Translations under genes and position numbers: made by a program
In this document: piece after piece, positions 57,325 through 64,000 of the stretch
Layout: each line of letters opens with the position of its first letter
Position numbering within the stretch: the stretch's first letter is position 1
The notes under the pieces: generated by a model
The model's database searches: none
What the model saw: the letters and a program-made list of their open reading frames with translations, nothing else
Told to the model about the DNA's origin: nothing
From: Burkholderia sp. BCC0322
GTDB lineage: Bacteria; Pseudomonadota; Gammaproteobacteria; Burkholderiales; Burkholderiaceae
DNA: 64,000 nt
Assembly: GCF_902833045.1 (NCBI RefSeq)
Contig: NZ_CADFDU010000005.1
Span: 186,583-250,582, forward strand
Direction: 5' to 3'

Positions 57325-57399
57325 GCTTGCTGACGGCAGTGAGTCAGCGGGCATCGGGTGTTGCCTGCCACGGTCGATCATCGACGAGAGGCGACGAAC

Positions 57400-58317
57400 A
57401 TGGAAAGGCGGTTGACACAGGTCGAATTCGGACCACACAAGGTCGACGTGCCCGAAGGCGGGTACTACGACCGGTTCCGGATGAACCCTGACCTCGACGA
57501 GGTGGCGCGCGATCCCGCGGCGGGGAACATCGACTTTTTCCGTCGGATTCCGAAGCGTCAGGTGGAGTCGAAGGTCGGCCCGACCTGGGCGCCGAATTTC
57601 TACTATCGTTCCAGCAGCATTCAGCTGCTGTTCCTCGCGCCGCTCGAACGCCTGCGGACCACGCTGCCGGTGCCGCTCGAGCCGCTGCGCGCGCTGCCCG
57701 GGTACGGGCTCGTCGCGCTGACCTTCTTCTCGTATTCGGTGTGCGACAACGATCCGTATGACGAAGTGTCGGTCGCGGTGGTGATCCGGCGGCCCGGCGC
57801 GACAGGGTCGCACGCGCTCGAGCTGATCGACTCGATGCGGCGTCGGAGCTTCTTTGCGCACGTCCTGGCGCTGCCGGTCACCACCGAAATCGCGCGGGTG
57901 CGCGGCGTGCACGGCTATCAACTGCCCAAGTGGCTCGCCGATATCGACGTGAACCTCGGCGCCACCGCCAGCGCCCGCATTGCCGGCCCGGGCGGCCGGC
58001 CGGACCTGAGCCTGAGCGTGCCGATGCCCGAGCTGACCCGCGTCGCGTCGCAGTCGCACATGGGCACGTCGACGATGATCAACCGCATCGACGGCGAATG
58101 GCACCAGACATGGGTGCAGACGAATGCGCTATCGTTCGCCCAGCGCCTGCTGCCGCGCAACGTCGAGCTCGTGCGGCACGGCGGTCCGTTGAGCCAGCTG
58201 CTCGACGGGCTGGGCGCGTCCACCATCCTGCGTCTCGACGTGGTGAAGGACGCGCAGCTGGTGCTGAACCTGCCGACTCCCTTGAAGGCCTTCGATGAAC
58301 CCGGAAAGCAACGCTGA
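57400..58317 (+). CDS. Acetoacetate decarboxylase-like protein
   Basis: Protein of 305 aa with the ADC-like fold pattern: APNFYYRSSSIQLLFLAPLERL, the central YGLVALTFFSYSVCDNDPYDE, and VRGVHGYQLPKWLADI. True acetoacetate decarboxylases form a Schiff base with a Lys in a Glu/Lys-rich segment; I do not see that motif clearly, so another function within the superfamily is likely. ATG 57400 follows GAGGCG. Its 3' end overlaps the next gene by 23 bp, so the two are coupled. A MerR-type promoter lies upstream. Confidence 0.85.
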   Translation: MERRLTQVEFGPHKVDVPEGGYYDRFRMNPDLDEVARDPAAGNIDFFRRIPKRQVESKVGPTWAPNFYYRSSSIQLLFLAPLERLRTTLPVPLEPLRALPGYGLVALTFFSYSVCDNDPYDEVSVAVVIRRPGATGSHALELIDSMRRRSFFAHVLALPVTTEIARVRGVHGYQLPKWLADIDVNLGATASARIAGPGGRPDLSLSVPMPELTRVASQSHMGTSTMINRIDGEWHQTWVQTNALSFAQRLLPRNVELVRHGGPLSQLLDGLGASTILRLDVVKDAQLVLNLPTPLKAFDEPGKQR

Positions 58318-59605
58318 CACCACGCAACGCCGCGGCACGCCGGCGCCGAAGGCGTCGCCCACGACCCGTCCGATCCACGATCTCGTCGTGTTCGGCGCCA
58401 CCAGTTTCGTCGGGCAGATCCTGGCCCGCTACCTGTCGGAATACCTGTCGGGCTCCGGAGAGGCGCTGCGCTGGGCCATTGCCGGCCGCTCCGAGGCAAA
58501 GCTCAGGCAGGTCAGGGATACGCTGGGCGCGGCCGGGCAGTCGGTGCCGATCATCGTCGCCGACGCGGCCGACGAAGCGCAGCTTCGAGCGCTTTGCGCG
58601 CAGACGCGGGTGGTCGTGTCCACCGTCGGCCCCTACGCGCTTTACGGGGAGCCGCTGGTCAGGATCTGCGCGGAAACCGGCACCGACTACTGCGACCTTA
58701 CCGGCGAGACGCAGTGGATCAAGCGGATGATCGACAAGTACGAGCCGGCGGCCCGGCAATCGGGCGCGCGCATCGTCCATTGCTGCGGCTTCGATTCGGT
58801 GCCGTCGGACATGGGGGTGTTCTTCCTGCAGCAACAGGCGCGACAGCAGTGGGGCATGCCGGCCACGCAAGTGAAGATGCGTGTCAGGACGCTGAAGGGC
58901 GGCGCGTCGGGCGGCACGGTGGCGAGCGTGATCAACGTCGTCCGGGAGGCCGCGGCCGATCCCGCGTTGCGCAGGGAACTGCTCGATCCTTATTCGCTGT
59001 GCCCGAAGGGGCATGGCTTCACGATGCGCCAGCATGCGGTGCGGTCCGCCGCGTTCGACCGCGACTTCGATGCGTGGATCGCGCCATTCGTGATGGCGGC
59101 GATCAACGAGCGTATCGCGCATCGCACCAATGCGCTTGCCGGCAACGCGTACGGCAGCCGCTTCACGTACGACGAAGCGGTGATGACGGGTACGGGCCTC
59201 AAGGGCCGCCTGACCGCGGTGACGATGGTGGCGGGCCTCGGCGCGTTCATGGCGGGTGTCGTCGTCAAGCCGGTGCGCAGCCTGATGGAGCGCTTCCTGC
59301 TGCCGAAACCCGGCGAGGGGCCGAGCGCTGCGGCACGACTGGCCGGCCGCTACGATCTGCGGTTCTTCGGCCGTGCCGACGACGGGAAGACCTTGCGGGT
59401 GAAAGTCACCGGCGACCGCGATCCGGGCTACGGCTCCACCGGCAAGATGCTCGGCCAGGCCGCGATCAGTCTCGCACTGGATTGCGCGGGCGACGGCGTC
59501 AAGACCGGTCGCGGCGGCGGCTTCTGGACCCCCGCGACGATGTTCGACACGCGCTACATCGAGCGCCTGGTTCGCCATGCGGGGTTGCGTTTCGAAGTGA
59601 TTTGA
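58295..59605 (+). CDS. Saccharopine dehydrogenase-like oxidoreductase
   Basis: Protein of 436 aa. N-terminal Rossmann domain with VFGATSFVGQILARYL near residues 31-46 and IAGRSEAKL, then STVGPYALYGEPLVRICAETG and YCDLTGETQW. This is the SacchrpDH_NADP type close to mycobacterial trans-acting enoyl reductases, not lysine metabolism. It overlaps the ADC-like gene and precedes a MerR gene. A reductase acting on a lipid or ketone substrate together with the ADC-like partner is a guess. Confidence 0.9.
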   Translation: MNPESNADTTQRRGTPAPKASPTTRPIHDLVVFGATSFVGQILARYLSEYLSGSGEALRWAIAGRSEAKLRQVRDTLGAAGQSVPIIVADAADEAQLRALCAQTRVVVSTVGPYALYGEPLVRICAETGTDYCDLTGETQWIKRMIDKYEPAARQSGARIVHCCGFDSVPSDMGVFFLQQQARQQWGMPATQVKMRVRTLKGGASGGTVASVINVVREAAADPALRRELLDPYSLCPKGHGFTMRQHAVRSAAFDRDFDAWIAPFVMAAINERIAHRTNALAGNAYGSRFTYDEAVMTGTGLKGRLTAVTMVAGLGAFMAGVVVKPVRSLMERFLLPKPGEGPSAAARLAGRYDLRFFGRADDGKTLRVKVTGDRDPGYGSTGKMLGQAAISLALDCAGDGVKTGRGGGFWTPATMFDTRYIERLVRHAGLRFEVI

Positions 59606-59730
59606 GCGCGTGCCGTTCGCCATTCGACAGGAAGCCGATAAAGATCGGATTGCGAATCAATATCAGGAGACAGCTGACAGTCACGACGGGGCAGAGGGCC
59701 GGACACGATCCGGCCGGGGAGTATCGGAAC

Positions 59731-60111
59731 ATGAAGATCGGGGAACTGGCGGAACGCACCGGCGTGACCCCTTCGCGCATCCGCTTTTACGAACGCATCG
59801 GTCTGTTGACGCTCGTCGAGCGCGAAGCGAACGGCTATCGCACTTATCCGCAGGAAGCGGTGACGGTGCTCGATCTGATCACGGCCGCGCAGCAGGCGGA
59901 TTTCAGTCTCGACGAGATTCGCACCTTGATCCCGGCCGACCTCGCGCAATGGCCATGCGATTCGTTGCTGGCTGCGCTGGGCCGCAAGGTGCAGGACATC
60001 GAGGCGCTCGAGGCGCAGCTCGCGCAGCGCAAGGCACGGATCCTGTCGAGGATCGCCGAAATCGCCGCGAAGCTGGAGTCGGTCGATTGTGCAACCCGTG
60101 CGCAACGATGA
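59731..60111 (+). CDS. MerR-family transcriptional regulator, second copy
   Basis: Regulator of 126 aa, clearly paralogous to the one at 56774: MKIGELAERTGVTPSRIRFY, then ERIGLLTLVEREANGYRTY, with a coiled coil about 80-115. Two Cys residues (WPCDSL and SVDCATR); the second matches the single Cys of the paralogue. It sits 125 bp after the saccharopine-dehydrogenase-like gene on the same strand and is probably the last gene of the MerR-box-driven operon, giving feedback control. Confidence 0.92.
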   Translation: MKIGELAERTGVTPSRIRFYERIGLLTLVEREANGYRTYPQEAVTVLDLITAAQQADFSLDEIRTLIPADLAQWPCDSLLAALGRKVQDIEALEAQLAQRKARILSRIAEIAAKLESVDCATRAQR

Positions 60112-60239
60112 CTGCCGCGGATTCCACCCGGGCATGCGGCGGATCGCGGAAGCGGTGACGCTGCAACGGTCGCCGTCGATCGTGGCGAAGCAGTTGTGCG
60201 CCGGTCGAGCGGCGCTTGAGCCGCCGCCGGCGCATCACG

Positions 60240-60923
60240 TCACAGCAACGCGACGACCTGTTCCGCGGTCGCTTTCGCCGACTGCGGATTCTGGCCGGTC
60301 ACCAGGCGGCCGTCGACGACGACGTTCGACGTGAACGGCAGCAGCGCCTTCTCGTAGCGCGCGCCGCGCTGCTGCATCTGCTGCTCGACGTTGTAGGGCA
60401 CCTTCTTCGCGACGCCGGCCAGGATTTCCTCCAACCACGAATAGCCGGTGATCCGGCGGCCGGCAACCAGCAGCGAGCCGTCCGACAGCCTCGTGTTCAA
60501 CAGCCCGCAGTAGCCGTGACAGACCGACGACACGATGCCGCCGCGCTCGTAGATCTCGCGCGTGAGCCGCTGCAACCCCGCATCATCCGGGTAGTCCCAC
60601 ATCACCGCATGGCCGCCGGTGAAGTAGATCGCATCGAAATCGGCCGGATCGATCTCGTCAGGGCGCGCGGTGCTGGCCAGCAGCGCCGCGTTGGCCGGGT
60701 CGGCGCGCCACGCCTTCGCGGCGGCGTCCACATGCGGCCATTTGAGCGAGCGCGGCTCCAGCGGCGACACGCCGCCCTTGGGGCTCACGAGCTGCTGCTC
60801 ATAGCCTTTCGCCGCGAAGATGTGATGGGCATGCGTCAGCTCGGACAGCCACAGGCCGGTCGGTTGCGACGGATCGGCATAGTGCGCGACGTTGCTGACG
60901 ACGTGGAGGATGCGCTTGCTCAT
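60240..60923 (-). CDS. DJ-1/PfpI superfamily protein, Hsp31-like
   Basis: Protein of 227 aa with the class I glutamine-amidotransferase-like fold. It has TGLWLSELTH with the conserved Glu near residue 28, YFTGGHAVMWDYPD, the nucleophile Cys in SSVCHGYCGLL near 134 and its His next to it. This matches the Hsp31/glyoxalase III branch, which converts methylglyoxal to lactate or repairs glycated proteins. The promoter at 61033-61063 has a MerR-type 19-bp spacer, which ties this gene to the same stress regulon. Confidence 0.92.
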   Translation of the reverse strand: MSKRILHVVSNVAHYADPSQPTGLWLSELTHAHHIFAAKGYEQQLVSPKGGVSPLEPRSLKWPHVDAAAKAWRADPANAALLASTARPDEIDPADFDAIYFTGGHAVMWDYPDDAGLQRLTREIYERGGIVSSVCHGYCGLLNTRLSDGSLLVAGRRITGYSWLEEILAGVAKKVPYNVEQQMQQRGARYEKALLPFTSNVVVDGRLVTGQNPQSAKATAEQVVALL

Positions 60924-61032
60924 GATACGGTTTCCCTTTCATCGGCCACGGGCGGGCGGGCGTCGTCGACGCACCGCCGGATTGTCGGATGGCAGTACCC
61001 ATACCCATGACCTCGACAGGCTGCCGAGGCAA

Positions 61033-61063
61033 ACCATAACCTTGAAGCAAAGTTGAAGGTCAA
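61033..61063 (-). promoter_or_regulatory. MerR-type promoter of the Hsp31-like gene
   Basis: On the minus strand: TTGACC, a 19-bp spacer (ttcaactttgcttcaaggt), then TATGGT, about 110 bp before the start at 60923. The -35 box overlaps the last bases of the TetR gene. Third member of the shared MerR-type promoter set. Confidence 0.65.
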
Positions 61064-61713
61064 GGCCTTTTCGTTTTCGCCGCCTTCGCGGGATTCGCGG
61101 GCAGCACGAGTCCGTCCAGCAACGTGGTCAGCGCATCCTCGATCGCGTGATCGCCGACCTTCTCGCGCACCAGCCGCCCGTCGATCACCAGCATCGTCAG
61201 GCCATGCAGGTGCGCCCAGCAGGCGGTCGCCTGGCCGAGCGCCGGGCGCGGGCGGATCGTGCCGGCGCGCTGGCCGCGCTCCAGGATGTCGACGACCAGC
61301 AGGAACGGCGCCTGCACGCGCGGATCGAGATGGATGTCCGTGGGCTCCCCGGCATCCGCGGCAAACATCAGTCGATAGAGATCCGGGTTGCGCTGCCCGA
61401 ACGCGAGATGGGCGTAGGCCAGTGCGAGCAGTACGTCCGGTGCGTGCGCCGCGGGATCGACGGACGCGACGAGGTCGTCGTGCAGCCGGTCGAAGCCGAT
61501 CAGCGCGAGTTCGTGCAGCAACGCGGCCTTGTCCGGGAAATGCCGGTATGGCGCCGAGTGGCTGACGTTCGCGCGCCGCGCGATTTCGCGCAGCGTGAAC
61601 TGCCAGCCCTGTTGCTCGTGCAGCGTGTCGAGCGCCGTTTCGATGATCGCGCGACGCAGATCCCCGTGGTGATAAGCCCTTTGCCCGGCGTCCGCATCCC
61701 CATCCGACGACAT
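61060..61713 (-). CDS. TetR-family repressor, divergent from the aldehyde dehydrogenase
   Basis: Regulator of 217 aa. HTH about residues 18-62 (YHHGDLRRAIIETALD, FTLREIARRANVSHSAPYRHF), then a TetR_C-type domain with RNPDLYRLMFAAD. ATG 61713 has TAGGAG upstream. The gap to the divergent aldehyde dehydrogenase holds two 19-bp direct repeats, the likely operators. It probably represses that gene and itself; an aldehyde or phenolic ligand is inferred. Confidence 0.93.
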   Translation of the reverse strand: MSSDGDADAGQRAYHHGDLRRAIIETALDTLHEQQGWQFTLREIARRANVSHSAPYRHFPDKAALLHELALIGFDRLHDDLVASVDPAAHAPDVLLALAYAHLAFGQRNPDLYRLMFAADAGEPTDIHLDPRVQAPFLLVVDILERGQRAGTIRPRPALGQATACWAHLHGLTMLVIDGRLVREKVGDHAIEDALTTLLDGLVLPANPAKAAKTKRP

Positions 61714-61727
61714 CGCGTTGCTCCTAT

Positions 61728-61746
61728 GTTGACAGGGAACACATTG
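61728..61746. promoter_or_regulatory. Operator-like repeat A of the TetR / aldehyde dehydrogenase divergon
   Basis: GTTGACAGGGAACACATTG. It matches repeat B at 15 of 19 positions (pattern GTTGACAGNGNNNACATTG) and contains the dyad ATGT-N11-ACAT when extended by two bases. It lies just upstream of the TetR start. Confidence 0.55.
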
Positions 61747-61771
61747 TGGTCCTATGATCCGCCGCATGCAA

Positions 61772-61790
61772 GTTGACAGTGTCTACATTG
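61772..61790. promoter_or_regulatory. Operator-like repeat B of the TetR / aldehyde dehydrogenase divergon
   Basis: GTTGACAGTGTCTACATTG, 44 bp after repeat A in the same orientation. It contains the palindrome GACAGTGTC and a TTGACA that could be a -35 box, so repressor binding would block transcription. Confidence 0.55.
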
Positions 61791-61812
61791 ACGCAACCTC
61801 GTGAGGTGCACC

Positions 61813-63288
61813 ATGGCCGTTTTCGCGGAATCCAGCTCGAGCTTCGACCCGGCGGTGTTGCTGGCCCGCCAGCGCAACGCGTTTGTCAGCGAGGGGCCGC
61901 CGAGCATGCAGCAGCGCAAGGCCCGGCTCGCGCGGCTGCGCGCCGTGGTGCTCGCGTATCGCCGCGAACTGGAGGAGGCGGTCAGCGCCGATTTCGGGCA
62001 CCGCTCGCGACACGAGACCGCGATCATGGAACTGGTCGGCGTGATCCAGGCGATCGACTACCTGACGCGCAACCTTCGCCGCTTCATGAAGCCGCAGCGC
62101 CGGCACGTCGGGATTTTCTATCGGGCCGGGCAGGCGCACGTCGAATACCAGCCGTTGGGTGTCATCGGCGTGATGGCGCCGTGGAACTACCCGTTCGCGC
62201 TCACGTTCATTCCGCTGGCCACCGCGCTGGCCGCGGGCAACCGCGCGATGCTCAAGCCATCCGAACTGACGCCGCGCACCAGCGAGGTGATGCGCCGGAT
62301 GCTCGCGGAGACCTTCCCGAGCGAAGAAGTCGCGGTCGTGCTCGGCGGCCCGGAAGTCGGCGCCGCCTTCAGCGGCTTGCCGTTCGACCATCTGCTGTTC
62401 ACCGGCAGCACGCAGGTGGGCCGCAAGGTCATGAAGGCGGCCAGCGACAATCTGGTGCCGGTGACGCTCGAACTCGGCGGCAAGAGCCCGGCGATCGTCG
62501 CGAGAGGGCACGTCGACGGCCGGACGATGTCCAGCATCGTGTTCGGCAAGCTGTCGAACGGCGGGCAGACCTGCGTCGCGCCGGATTACGCGCTGGTGCA
62601 TGAAGACGACCTCGACGCGTTCATCGCGCAATACGATGCGGCCGTCGCGCGCTTCTACCCGGACGGGCCGACCAGCCCGGACTACACGTCGATCGTCAGC
62701 GACCGGCATTACGATCGCCTGAAACGTCTCGTCGACGAAGCACGCAGCCAAGGCGCACGCGTGATCGAGGCGGGCGTGAACCCGCAGCAGGCGGCCACCC
62801 GCAAGCGGACGCTCGCGCCCACGCTGATCGTCGGGGCCGGCGACGATACGACCGTCATGCAGGAAGAGATCTTCGGGCCGATCCTGCCGGTGCGCACCTA
62901 TCGCACGATCGACGAAGTCGTCGACTACGTGAATGCGCGTCCGCGGCCGCTCGCGCTGTATTACTTCGGCGCGCGGGACAGCGACTGCGCGTCGTTGCTG
63001 ACGCGCACCACGTCGGGCAATGTCGGCATCAACAACACGCTCCTGCATGTCGCGCAGGAAGACCTGCCGTTCGGCGGCGTCGGTCCGAGCGGGATGGGGG
63101 CGTATCACGGCATCGAGGGATTCCGCGCGATGAGCCATGCCAAGGGCGTGTTCGCGCTGGGGCGCTGGAACCTGCCGAGCCTGCTGCGCGCGCCGTTCGG
63201 CAAGCTCGCGGATCTGTCGCTGGCGGCGCTGCTCGGGCGGAGCCGGGAACCGGAGGGCGTGCGGGCGGGATTGACCGCGAAGCGCTGA
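61813..63288 (+). CDS. Coniferyl-aldehyde-dehydrogenase-like aldehyde dehydrogenase
   Basis: NAD(P)-dependent aldehyde dehydrogenase of 491 aa. MAPWNYPFALTF, FTGSTQVGRKVM, the general-base Glu in TLELGGKSP near residue 223 and the catalytic Cys in NGGQTCVAPDY near 257 are all present. The short form with PWNYPF and the C-terminal FALGRWNLPSLLRAPFGK tail fits the coniferyl/fatty aldehyde dehydrogenase branch. ATG 61813 follows GAGGTG. Control by the divergent TetR is likely. Confidence 0.94.
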   Translation: MAVFAESSSSFDPAVLLARQRNAFVSEGPPSMQQRKARLARLRAVVLAYRRELEEAVSADFGHRSRHETAIMELVGVIQAIDYLTRNLRRFMKPQRRHVGIFYRAGQAHVEYQPLGVIGVMAPWNYPFALTFIPLATALAAGNRAMLKPSELTPRTSEVMRRMLAETFPSEEVAVVLGGPEVGAAFSGLPFDHLLFTGSTQVGRKVMKAASDNLVPVTLELGGKSPAIVARGHVDGRTMSSIVFGKLSNGGQTCVAPDYALVHEDDLDAFIAQYDAAVARFYPDGPTSPDYTSIVSDRHYDRLKRLVDEARSQGARVIEAGVNPQQAATRKRTLAPTLIVGAGDDTTVMQEEIFGPILPVRTYRTIDEVVDYVNARPRPLALYYFGARDSDCASLLTRTTSGNVGINNTLLHVAQEDLPFGGVGPSGMGAYHGIEGFRAMSHAKGVFALGRWNLPSLLRAPFGKLADLSLAALLGRSREPEGVRAGLTAKR

Positions 63289-63627
63289 GACCGGCGGCGC
63301 ACCGCGCCCGGCGCGCAGCGGTTTCGCAAGCAGCGCGCCGTGGGGGGGCGAACGCGAATGCGTCGGCGAGTGCGTGGTTCGGACCTCAACCGCGAACGAT
63401 GCCCACCAAGGCTTGTTGCGCGTGCCTGCCCCGTTGCGCATGGCGGTTTCATCGCAAATCGTCGCGGTGAATTCGACGGCGGCCGGCATCGCCGCGCCAT
63501 GCATCATCACGAATTCCATTTCCGGCAGCGCCGGCAAGCTGGCCGGAAAAACGGCGGCGGTGATCCATGTGCGCGGGCTTGGTTATCAGTCGCCGGGCTC
63601 GTTCACGCAAGCGGCCGGATTCGATCT
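63289..63627. other. Intergenic region between the aldehyde dehydrogenase and LysE-family genes
   Basis: About 340 bp between convergent genes. Open frames exist on both strands but none resembles a known protein or has a good ribosome site. Nothing else was recognised. Confidence 0.4.
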
Positions 63628-64000
63628 TCAGCGCCCGCCGCGTGCGATGGCGAGCGCGACGCCGAAGCCGACGAGCAGACAACCGAAGGTGCGGTCGATC
63701 CAGTGGCGCAGTGCCAGCAGCCGATCGCGGACGGCCGTCGCGGAGAAGCACAGGGCCACCAGGCTGAACCAGCCGGCATGCGCGACGGCGATGAACGCGC
63801 CGTAGCCGATCTGCACGATCAACGGCGTGTCCGGCCGCACGGCCTGCATGAACAGGCTGACGATGAACACCGTGGTCTTGGGGTTCAGCGCATTGGTCAG
63901 GAAGCCGGTGCGCAGCGCGGCCAGATCGGATAGCGGTGCGGCCGGTGCATCCGGCTGCCCGTTGCCGGCCTTCGTCATGAGCATCTTCACGCCGAGGTAG
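63628..64000 (-). CDS. LysE/RhtB-family amino-acid exporter (partial)
   Basis: C-terminal 124 codons of an inner-membrane exporter; the N-terminus lies beyond position 64000 and the frame is open to the edge (YLGVKML is the family's YLGxKxL motif after TM2-3). Visible are the cytoplasmic loop, FLTNALNPKTTVFIVSLF (the conserved NPK motif), and two or three further membrane helices ending GFGVALAIARGGR. The family exports amino acids or homoserine lactone-like compounds. Substrate not determined. Confidence 0.9.
   Translation of the reverse strand, partial: YLGVKMLMTKAGNGQPDAPAAPLSDLAALRTGFLTNALNPKTTVFIVSLFMQAVRPDTPLIVQIGYGAFIAVAHAGWFSLVALCFSATAVRDRLLALRHWIDRTFGCLLVGFGVALAIARGGR

Noticed and set aside
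63374-63805. Plus-strand frame after the aldehyde dehydrogenase as a gene
   Set aside because: No ribosome site, no recognisable family, and its second half overlaps the LysE-family gene on the other strand.

Overview
The window is GC-rich with compact operons and the gene content of a Burkholderia cepacia-complex chromosome. Its left 36 kb holds most of a hybrid PKS/NRPS cluster. Gene order, domain order and adenylation codes match the occidiofungin / burkholdine / xylocandin family of xylosylated cyclic lipopeptide antifungals. The family assignment rests on my reading of the sequence plus remembered literature on the ocf genes of B. contaminans MS14. The ocf letters given here were assigned by order and function, not by a database search.

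Region 1 (1-36354, all minus strand; transcription runs from 36354 towards 1). The order is thioesterase, UDP-xylose synthase, diaminobutyrate aminotransferase, SyrP/TauD-type dioxygenase, FAAL-ACP-KS-half DH, LLM monooxygenase-half DH-KR-ACP, KS-dead AT-KR-ACP-KS-AT-ACP-aminotransferase-C-A(Ser)-PCP-C, CmlA-type diiron beta-hydroxylase, half C-A-T-E, and C-A(probably Dab)-T-E-C, which runs off the left edge. The genes from FAAL onward overlap by 4-13 bp or lie 10 bp apart, so they are probably translationally coupled. Read in order, the line builds a 3-amino-5,6,7-trihydroxy fatty acid, then adds Ser, probably beta-hydroxy-Tyr and Dab. This is the NAA2-Ser3-BHY4-Dab5 stretch of occidiofungin. 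The xylosyltransferase, exporter, LuxR regulators and terminal NRPS are not in the window and would be expected beyond position 1.

Region 2 (36355-43344) is a patchwork boundary. It has a gene-poor stretch with a possible mobile-element regulator relic, a TetR / old-yellow-enzyme divergon with two operator-like dyads, an SDR, an alpha/beta hydrolase with a truncated paralogue beside it, a quinone-oxidoreductase-like enzyme, and a decayed IS630-family transposase.

Region 3 (43345-55016) has a chemoreceptor, an OsmC-like protein and an organosulfur-scavenging locus. That locus comprises an aliphatic-sulfonate ABC transporter, an MFS transporter, an NtaA/DszA-type flavin monooxygenase and two SfnB/DszC-type flavoenzymes.

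Region 4 (55217-64000) is a stress and aldehyde-metabolism region: DUF3224 protein, perhydrolase-like hydrolase, two MerR regulators, acetoacetate-decarboxylase-like protein, saccharopine-dehydrogenase-like protein, Hsp31/DJ-1-like protein, TetR regulator, coniferyl-aldehyde-dehydrogenase-like enzyme and a partial LysE exporter. Three promoters here share the MerR signature of a 19-bp spacer and are closely alike, which suggests a small MerR regulon.

The most interesting points are: a dehydratase domain split in two across a gene boundary, with a flavin monooxygenase sitting exactly between the two hot-dog halves; stepwise erosion of the in-line acyltransferases (intact, serine lost, collapsed); a half condensation domain directly behind the CmlA-type hydroxylase gene; and the shared MerR box.
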